Position numbers and translations under genes: made by a program | Source: Clostridiales bacterium | Lineage (GTDB): Bacteria > Bacillota > Clostridia > Oscillospirales > Acutalibacteraceae | Assembly: GCA_024684435.1 (NCBI GenBank) | Contig: JAIKWV010000027.1 | Span: forward strand, 1 to 47,060 | Direction of reading: 5' to 3' | Length of the DNA: 47,060 bases | Notes under the pieces: generated by a model | What the model saw: only the letters and a program-made list of their open reading frames with translations | Told to the model about the DNA's origin: nothing | The model's database searches: none | Shown here: positions 8,763 through 14,945 of the stretch, in pieces | How the letters are laid out: every line of letters begins with the position of its first letter | Numbering within the stretch: position 1 is the first letter of the stretch

Positions 8763-11003
8763 TCAATTTATGCCGAGATCAATATTGTAACCTAAAGTGT
8801 CGCTCATGGGAAATGCTTGGAAAGTATAACCGGTCTCAGTTCCATAGAGTACGATGAAAGCTTTTTCGGTGATATAAAACGCATTGTTTTTGAAATCCAC
8901 ACCGTTTTTAAAACTCATTCCCGGAAGCTTTTTTACCTGGCGAACATTGGTGCCGGATAAGCTCATAGAATATATGTATTCGTCATTTATGGAGAAATAA
9001 TAAATTTTTCCTCCGGAAAGATTAAAATTACATCCGGCCTTCTGAGCCAACTCTTTAAGATCCGAGCCATCCGGATTCATGCTCCAGATGGAAGCAAACC
9101 CGTCACTGTAATATATACGCCCATTATAAAAGGTCGGACACATTATAGCATCCTTGGTCAGCAGGGTCTTTTTGCTGCCGTCCAATTTCATACTGTAATA
9201 ATAACCGTCTGAACTATCATTAAAATAAAGCGTTTCGTTATAATACATGAACCAACTTACAGGGAAGTTGTTAAGCTGCTCTCTGTTGGTGCCGTCCAGT
9301 TTTATCCTGAACAGACAATTGTTTTGATTGGCTGCACGATAATAGATCCATTGACCGTCCGCATACATGGTAACTGCTTGATCGTTGCAAATTTTTTCAA
9401 CGGAATCACCGGACAGTGTCATCCTGTATAAAACAAAGTCATCTTCTTCGTTTGTAAAAACAAGGCTGTCACCGACGACCAGTACTTTTCCTGCACACTT
9501 GTTTGTGATTTTTTGTTTTCCGCTTGTGTCGGAATTCATTTTGTATATGTGCTGCTCGTCTGCGTAATTGACAAAATATACGCACTTAAGTTTACCGTCA
9601 GCGCCGAAATATTCTGAAACCCCGTTGCCGTTTGATACATTCCCCGTTCCAGGTTTGTAATTCGAAGCATTCTGCTGGCCCTGAGTGATCTGGGGCTGAA
9701 CAGGTTGGGGTTGAGAGACCTGGGGTTCGGTAGTCTGAGGCAGAACTATGGAAGGGAACGTCGTTCCTTCATGTTCTGATTCTGAAGGCTTTGTAGTGGT
9801 CTCATTGTTTGTAATTGTCCCGGCCTGAGAATAGGAATCCGGTTTCGCACTGCGGCGTCCTCCGGATAATAAGTACACCGTCAGGCCTACGCCTAATATC
9901 AATATTACAGCAATAACTGCGATAAGAAATCCCGTTTTCGTCTTTCTTTGATTGGAATCGTTATCAATCTGCTGAACGGTGGTCATGTTCAACCTTGCAG
10001 GGTCAAATTTAAGCTTCTCTGTTTCTGCATCACCGTCAGACAACTGATTTATTGACTGTAAAGCTCTTTTGAGCTCCATGGCGCTTTGATAACGATCGCT
10101 TTCCCTGACTTCCAGCATAGTTTTCAGTACGCCGGCAAGTTGGAAGGAAATCCCCGTCATGTCTAATTGAGGATCTGTCAGCCGTGTCATGGCGTCATCA
10201 ACAAATCTGCCGGTTACACCATAGTAAAGTGTTGCACCAAGAGCGTAAATATCAGTCCACGGTCCGTTGTTGCCTTTCTTCTGGTATTGTTCCAGTGGAG
10301 CAAAGCCCTCTTTTAATATCACAGACAAACTCATAGAACTGCTGTTGACGACCTGACGGGCTGCACCGAAATCAATGAGTTTTATCCTCCCGTCATTGCA
10401 CATATAAATGTTTTCCGGTGAAATATCCCTGTGCAGAATGTTTGCAGAGTGGACGATGACAAGTGCATCGGTTATACACATTGCGATTTCTAATACCTTT
10501 TCTTCGGGCAATTTGCCCCCGTTTTCACGGATATATTGCTTAAGGTCTCTGCCCTCAAGGTATTCCATAACATAATAAACAGTATTGTTTTCATAGAAGC
10601 TTTTGTAAACGCTTATGATATTCGGATTACCATTAAACCGTGATACCAGTTGTGTTTCGTAAAAGAATCTGTCCGCACCGGTCTTGAAAATATCCTCACT
10701 GTTAGCTCCGGAGATAAACACGGCGGTATCTCCGTAATTTCTGTGGGCAAGAGTCTCCGGCAAATATTCCTTGATCGCCACACGCTGTTCTTCAAATGCA
10801 TCGTAGCAAAGATATGTCACACCGAATCCGCCTTTTCCAAGCACTTTGCCTATAACGTACCGACCCTGTAATATTGTTCCCTCGGGAAGCGCCGCAGGAT
10901 ATTTTGTGCGGTTTGAATCTCCCAAGCAACCGGGACAAACTTCATTCTCTGAAATTGGAGTAAAACAATGTTCACAAAGAGTCCTGTTTTGAATCGTAAT
11001 CAT
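8763..11003 (-). CDS. Zinc-ribbon serine/threonine protein kinase with C-terminal beta-propeller-like (DUF5050-type) region
   Basis: A receptor-like kinase of 746 residues. Zinc ribbon (CEHC 10-13, CPGC 23-26); kinase domain about 47-315 with GKGGFG, Lys78 (VAIKEYLP), HRDISPEN (Asp193) and DFG (Asp211); one transmembrane helix near 398-418; a Thr/Pro/Gln-rich linker (QVSQPQPVQPQITQ); and about 260 residues of repeats such as IYYRAANQNNCLFRIKLDG and LYFNDSSDGYYYSMKLDG, typical of DUF5050/TolB-like propellers. The outside propeller could be the sensor, which is inference. The frame stays open to 11087, but ATG 11003 is chosen: it follows AGGGGA, puts the zinc ribbon at the same place as in the paralogues, and avoids overlapping the upstream gene. 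Confidence 0.93.
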   Translation of the reverse strand: MITIQNRTLCEHCFTPISENEVCPGCLGDSNRTKYPAALPEGTILQGRYVIGKVLGKGGFGVTYLCYDAFEEQRVAIKEYLPETLAHRNYGDTAVFISGANSEDIFKTGADRFFYETQLVSRFNGNPNIISVYKSFYENNTVYYVMEYLEGRDLKQYIRENGGKLPEEKVLEIAMCITDALVIVHSANILHRDISPENIYMCNDGRIKLIDFGAARQVVNSSSMSLSVILKEGFAPLEQYQKKGNNGPWTDIYALGATLYYGVTGRFVDDAMTRLTDPQLDMTGISFQLAGVLKTMLEVRESDRYQSAMELKRALQSINQLSDGDAETEKLKFDPARLNMTTVQQIDNDSNQRKTKTGFLIAVIAVILILGVGLTVYLLSGGRRSAKPDSYSQAGTITNNETTTKPSESEHEGTTFPSIVLPQTTEPQVSQPQPVQPQITQGQQNASNYKPGTGNVSNGNGVSEYFGADGKLKCVYFVNYADEQHIYKMNSDTSGKQKITNKCAGKVLVVGDSLVFTNEEDDFVLYRMTLSGDSVEKICNDQAVTMYADGQWIYYRAANQNNCLFRIKLDGTNREQLNNFPVSWFMYYNETLYFNDSSDGYYYSMKLDGSKKTLLTKDAIMCPTFYNGRIYYSDGFASIWSMNPDGSDLKELAQKAGCNFNLSGGKIYYFSINDEYIYSMSLSGTNVRQVKKLPGMSFKNGVDFKNNAFYITEKAFIVLYGTETGYTFQAFPMSDTLGYNIDLGIN

Positions 11004-11034
11004 TATCCTGTTCCCCTCGTTCAGTAAGCATTCA

Positions 11035-11748
11035 TCAAACAACTTCAAACAGAGCGTCCTTCGACGCAAGATAGAAACGTTCTCCACGCTTCAGAGCAAT
11101 ACTTCTGTGGGGCGTTACTCTTACGCCTTTATCGGTAAATGTTCCGTATTTGGAATTACGATCGGTCAGGATGTACATACCGCTTGCCGGATTATAGGAT
11201 AAAAAGCAGTGCAGACGGCTTATCCCACGAGTTTTGCGAAGCACCATCTGGCATGAAATTGCATCGCGGCCTATCATTATACCGTTGCCCGTCACGGGGA
11301 AGCGTACGCCCGCGTGTTCGCCGGTTACACCTACAACGGCGCTGCCGGTGGACTGACCGCCGCTGACTGTGCCAAAGGTGTCAACAACAAAGGTGTCGGC
11401 AAGCTTATCGTGAAGGGTCTGGTGATTATCTGAGAACAGAGCGATAAAATAACCTATACCTAAGAAAGCACCGGAAAGCATCCTGCACAATGCACGAATT
11501 GCCGCTTTGCCGTAGTCAATGCCAAAGTTATTTGAATCCACCACCTGCATACCGAACAGTCTTTTCCCAGGGGTTGCATGCCATGAGCCGCCTTCAAATA
11601 TCGTGTAGTACAAAAATCCGGTTATCAGAGAGATAAACGGTATGTACCACAGATTGGTCATAAAAAATAATATGATGCCTGCGGCGTTAAGTATAATTGC
11701 GTCTATCAGACACGCTGCGATTCTTTTTCCTACGTTACTGTAATTCAT
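11035..11748 (-). CDS. RDD-family membrane protein with C-terminal FHA domain (second copy)
   Basis: A 237-residue fusion with the same plan as the protein at 2658-3413: an RDD membrane domain (about 3-125; RIAACLIDAIIL, then HATPGKRLFGMQVV) followed by an FHA domain (about 148-237; MIGRDAISC, GISRLHCF, RNSKYGTF). The Asn of the S-x-N-G-T loop is Tyr here. The RDD part is nearer the family consensus than in the other copy. The start is ATG 11748, directly behind AGGAGG at good spacing; a longer frame to 11778 has no such site. It is the first gene behind the repeated promoter box at 11778-11832 and heads a unit with two kinase genes. Phosphopeptide binding is expected for the fold but the partner is unknown. 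Confidence 0.91.
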   Translation of the reverse strand: MNYSNVGKRIAACLIDAIILNAAGIILFFMTNLWYIPFISLITGFLYYTIFEGGSWHATPGKRLFGMQVVDSNNFGIDYGKAAIRALCRMLSGAFLGIGYFIALFSDNHQTLHDKLADTFVVDTFGTVSGGQSTGSAVVGVTGEHAGVRFPVTGNGIMIGRDAISCQMVLRKTRGISRLHCFLSYNPASGMYILTDRNSKYGTFTDKGVRVTPHRSIALKRGERFYLASKDALFEVV

Positions 11749-11777
11749 AATGTTGCCTCCTAAAATTTCCTTTGTCA

Positions 11778-11832
11778 ATATTATGAACCACAGTACGGAT
11801 CAATTACAGTACCAAAAATTACAAAATCATGT
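11778..11832 (-). promoter_or_regulatory. Promoter with conserved upstream box, copy 2 (in front of the RDD-FHA gene)
   Basis: The 25-bp box at 11808-11832 (plus strand begins AGTACC, ends ATCATGT) matches copy 1 in 22 of 25 positions. TAATAT at 11778-11783 lies 24 bp downstream in transcript direction, as in copy 1. No convincing -35 hexamer is present. A further GTACTGT direct repeat lies between box and -10 (CAGTAC at 11791 and 11807 on the plus strand). Binding by the LytTR regulator encoded at 13222-13947 is a guess from position and from the roughly two-turn spacing of short repeats. Confidence 0.65.
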
Positions 11833-11846
11833 TAGAAAAGTACATT

Positions 11847-13205
11847 TTAGCTGTTTTGCGACTCATCTTTGGAAATACTTATCGATGGTTTAGTTGAATC
11901 GAAAAGAGTTATGTCCACATCTGAGTCGTTCTCAGTAGGCAGGTCAATATTGGGCAATGTTGTAACATCTTCAGTCCCTGAAGTTGTTGTTTCAGACTCG
12001 GGAGTCTGATCTGAGCCGGCATCCGTTTTGACCGTTGTAGATGCGGAACTTTCATCAACAGCTATGCTGTCACCCTTTTTCCCTTTAAAGTGTTTTATTC
12101 CGAAAAATACACACAGAGCCACCGCAAGCAGAACGATAACGGCAAGAAGGATCTTTAGCCCATTGCCGTTCTTGTTATTTTCAGCAACCTGTTGTGTGCC
12201 ATTAGGCTTACCTTTATTTTTTACAGCAGGCAGTGCTATTATATCGATACCGTTATTTTGGAAGATCGGGTTCATATCCGAGATCACGGCTTCTATATTC
12301 TCATAAGTGTAAACGCCCTGTGCGCACATATTTTCTATAACTTTTGCAAATTCTCCGTCCGTACAGTTTCTCTTGAGCAGATCTGCATCCAGCTGTTTCC
12401 TGTTTTCAAAAGCGGAGGATGGCTTTTTCCCTGTTAATAAAGTATAGGCTATAGCGCCGGCTGAGAAGATATCCAACTCCGGCTTATGCTTACCGGTACC
12501 GTATGCGGAGGCAGGCAAATATTCCGCATTGGCTTTTACCGGTACGGAATCCCGCAACAGGGCGGGGATACTCTCCGATGACAGCTCAAAACCGTCCAGC
12601 ACAACGTTATTGCCTACGATATATACCGTGTCTGCCGAAATGTTGCCGTGAATTACACCGCACGTATGAAGAGACAGGATAGCCTGTATCAGTGAACGCA
12701 TAACGTTCAGTACGGCTGATGTGTTCATTACCGAACCGTGTGAAATATACTCGGAAACCGATATTCCTTCCGTTTCCGATACGACAAAATACGCCGTTTC
12801 GTTCTCATAGAAAGCATTTTTTATCCGTATTGTTCCAGTCTCGCCGCCCAAAGCGGAAACTCCCTGCATCTTTTGAACGAAATACTGCATGAATTTTTTG
12901 TAAGCAGTTCCCATTTCTTCATCAGATACATACAGTGATCCGTTTTTATTTCGGGTCGCAAGTAATCTGGGATAACACTCCTTAACAACGACACGGTGTT
13001 TTTCTACAGAATCATAACTTATATATTCCGTAACAGTATCCGTTTCACGCAGGCTGTTTCCTATAACATATCTACCGGAAATTATTGTGCCGTTTGCCAG
13101 CAAATTGGGTGCATTCTGTATACTTCCGCACAAACATGTACCACCTTCAGGCACAGGTGAAAAGCAGTGGCAACACAGGTTACATCCGTTTAATTCGATC
13201 GTCAT
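11847..13205 (-). CDS. Zinc-ribbon membrane pseudokinase
   Basis: A 452-residue kinase-fold protein that looks catalytically dead. The zinc ribbon is present (CCHC 11-14; CLC further on, so one knuckle is altered), followed by the family lead-in NGTIISGRYVIG. The glycine loop is lost (SLRETDTVTEY). Lys75 remains (VVVKECYP). HRD has become HGN (186-188), replacing the catalytic Asp by Asn, and DFG reads DGF (204-206). Helical-lobe features survive (PELDIFSAGAIAYTLLTGKKP). One transmembrane helix lies near 350-368, then an acidic Ser/Thr-rich outside tail. It is 16 bp after the LytTR regulator gene, so co-transcribed with it. A scaffold or regulatory role, as for mycobacterial MviN with FhaA, is inference. 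Confidence 0.88.
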   Translation of the reverse strand: MTIELNGCNLCCHCFSPVPEGGTCLCGSIQNAPNLLANGTIISGRYVIGNSLRETDTVTEYISYDSVEKHRVVVKECYPRLLATRNKNGSLYVSDEEMGTAYKKFMQYFVQKMQGVSALGGETGTIRIKNAFYENETAYFVVSETEGISVSEYISHGSVMNTSAVLNVMRSLIQAILSLHTCGVIHGNISADTVYIVGNNVVLDGFELSSESIPALLRDSVPVKANAEYLPASAYGTGKHKPELDIFSAGAIAYTLLTGKKPSSAFENRKQLDADLLKRNCTDGEFAKVIENMCAQGVYTYENIEAVISDMNPIFQNNGIDIIALPAVKNKGKPNGTQQVAENNKNGNGLKILLAVIVLLAVALCVFFGIKHFKGKKGDSIAVDESSASTTVKTDAGSDQTPESETTTSGTEDVTTLPNIDLPTENDSDVDITLFDSTKPSISISKDESQNS

Positions 13206-13221
13206 ATACTATTACTCCGTT

Positions 13222-13947
13222 TCACAATGAAATGATTTCTTTTGAATCTGTAATATAAGAAAGATAAGCTCGTTTTGAAGAAAAGTATTTTTTACGGCTG
13301 ACGGGGATAAAATCTCCCGATGTGAGAACCAGACCATCCTCAACAAAACGCTCTATCATGTTCATGTTGACTAAATAACTCTGATGACAACGTAAAAAAC
13401 TTTCTCCCAACATTTTTTCAACATCATCCAATTTATAATAAAACTCATGCTCCTGTTCCTTTTCCATAAACAGGACCTTTCGCTTGTCGCTCATGCAATA
13501 AAGGATATTATGCAGAGGTATAGCCTTATCTCCGGCCTTGCTCTTAAGCACCACCACTTTGTCGTAGGAATCGTCATAATATTCAAGAAAGCTCTGAAAA
13601 CAACTTTCAAGTTTTTGGTTGTCATGTGAAGATTTAATATAATATGAAACACTGTTTAAAAACAGAGCTTCCACATCCTCCGGCTGTTCCTCAGAAATCA
13701 GGCAAAATCTGCTTTTATGATTCATGGAGTGTATCCTCAAGGCGGCCTCGTTGCCATATTTATCGTCCCTGTCAACAAAAAACACCATGAGTTTTTCCGG
13801 ATGAGTAGAATGGATATAGTCCATCATATCCATCATAGTGGTGAAAATCATCAAAATGTATTCAACCGAATGGGCAATATTATCCAGCCGTTTTTTCAGA
13901 TCGTTCAGTTCGGAAACATTTTTGTCATAAATGAGAATTTCTATCAT
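13222..13947 (-). CDS. LytTR-family response regulator
   Basis: A 241-residue transcription regulator. A receiver-like domain (about 1-120) shows Asp8, the probable phospho-acceptor Asp59 (VFFVDRDDK), Ser85 and Lys105 (YYIKS); the first acidic cluster is reduced to one Asp. A LytTR DNA-binding domain follows (about 135-235; IPLHNILYCMSDKRKVLF, FLRCHQSYLVNM, IPVSRKKYF). Family members bind pairs of short direct repeats about two helical turns apart and usually work with a membrane histidine kinase, but none is encoded in this window. It heads the unit that includes the pseudokinase. Control by the local Ser/Thr kinases instead is a hypothesis. The ATG at 13947 has only a weak upstream site (GGTGAGATAG). 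Confidence 0.93.
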   Translation of the reverse strand: MIEILIYDKNVSELNDLKKRLDNIAHSVEYILMIFTTMMDMMDYIHSTHPEKLMVFFVDRDDKYGNEAALRIHSMNHKSRFCLISEEQPEDVEALFLNSVSYYIKSSHDNQKLESCFQSFLEYYDDSYDKVVVLKSKAGDKAIPLHNILYCMSDKRKVLFMEKEQEHEFYYKLDDVEKMLGESFLRCHQSYLVNMNMIERFVEDGLVLTSGDFIPVSRKKYFSSKRAYLSYITDSKEIISL

Positions 13948-14052
13948 ATTTTTTCTATCTCACCACCATATCACATTTATGCCGGATCGGGAATAAAACA
14001 TAAAACAACAAATATCCGGCGGTTTTAGGTTTTACGTTTTATAATTTTATGA

Positions 14053-14071
14053 AACAAATACTTTATTTGTT
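14053..14071. repeat. Perfect 8-bp inverted repeat (AACAAATA-CTT-TATTTGTT)
   Basis: A perfect dyad with 3-bp centre in the AT-rich gap between the LytTR gene (leftward) and the Cys-rich gene remnant (rightward). It could be an operator for either direction. It is not followed by a clear T-run, so it is a poor terminator. Chance occurrence in such AT-rich DNA is possible. Confidence 0.45.
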
Positions 14072-14100
14072 GAATATAATTAAATTTATTATATAATAAG

Positions 14101-14820
14101 ATGATATATTTTTCAACAAATTATGACATATTTTTGCAAAAAAGAAAAAGAAATCTATATTTTATTAAAAGTGACACGAAAAAATGCTGTTTTAACTTTC
14201 CATACCAAATCATACAAATAGCTCTTTCGGTCATCATGGCAGTCGCGTTGTTATTCACGTGCTGTTCGGTATTCGTTCTGGCAGACGACTGCGACCACAG
14301 CCAGTACACGTACACATGGAAGACCGTCATAGAGCCTGATTGCCAAACGAAGACCAATGGACTTGAGCAGAAGATCTGCGACCACTGCGGCGCTGTGCTT
14401 GATGAAGACACTTTGCCGTGGGAGTATTCGCACGACTACTCTAAGTATGTCATCCTCAAGGAGCCGACCTGCACCACAAAGGGTGCGTACAAAGAGCACT
14501 GCTCGAAGTGCGACCAAGAAGCGAGCTACACCGTACTGATCCCGAACACCCACTAAGGTTTCCGCAACGAGTATGAAAACGGTAAGATGAAAGTGTGGAG
14601 CTATGCAGGGTATGCAAACTGGTTTGTCGATTCGTCCGCTACCTGCACTCAGCCGGGTCTGCGCCACGCTGTATGTAAAGACTGCGGCGAAAAGATGTTT
14701 CTGAGCGCAAACACCGTCAAATCATATCTGGATGAGATCATGGTCGCCTCCGGTATTCACTCCCGCACAGAGCTTGCCGTATGCGCATCAAAGCTCAGCA
14801 TTTTTTCAGCGCAGTTATAA
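14101..14820 (+). pseudogene. Broken Cys-rich secreted protein gene joined to a LuxR-type helix-turn-helix fragment
   Basis: One frame from 14101 to 14820 interrupted by TAA at 14554-14556. The first part has a hydrophobic export segment (about 40-61, ending VFVLADD) and Cys-rich repeats of the form C-x4-G-x(6-7)-C-x2-C (CTTKGAYKEHCSKC). After the stop the same frame continues with one more repeat (CTQPGLRHAVCKDCG) and then switches to FLSANTVKSYLDEI...HSRTELAV, which matches the recognition-helix part of LuxR-family regulators. A secreted repeat running into a cytoplasmic DNA-binding helix makes no sense as one protein, so this is read as a decayed, recombined locus. The start has no good ribosome binding site and may be wrong. 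Confidence 0.7.
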
Positions 14821-14880
14821 GATCAAAAGTCAGCAAAAATATATGCCTGAGTGAGCATCCTTAAAAAGCATAAAAAGCTG

Positions 14881-14926
14881 TCCGGCTCGGCAGAGTGTTC
14901 TGCTGAGCCGGATATTTGCGTTTTTT
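14881..14926 (+). terminator. Intrinsic terminator, strong stem
   Basis: Arms 14881-14894 and 14899-14912 pair over 14 bp with one G-T wobble around a GTGT loop, then a T6 run at 14921-14926. On the minus strand the region after the stem is also T-rich, so it may also stop the leftward transcript from the DUF4838 gene. Confidence 0.75.
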
Positions 14927-14945
14927 AGTAACCGTATTCTGAATA

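Noticed and set aside
9640-9800. Pro/Gln/Thr-rich repeats in the kinase gene as a DNA repeat or CRISPR-like array
   Set aside because: They are a low-complexity protein linker (PQ and TT runs) in an open frame, with no constant repeat-spacer pattern.
1-13947. Type VI or type VII secretion locus
   Set aside because: No WXG100, EssC/FtsK-like, EsaA, VipA/VipB or Hcp-like gene is present in the window. Only the regulatory genes that sometimes accompany such systems are seen.
14251-14667. Minus-strand frame of 138 residues across the Cys-rich pseudogene
   Set aside because: The plus frame shows export signal and Cys repeats on both sides of the stop; the minus frame has no motif or start site.
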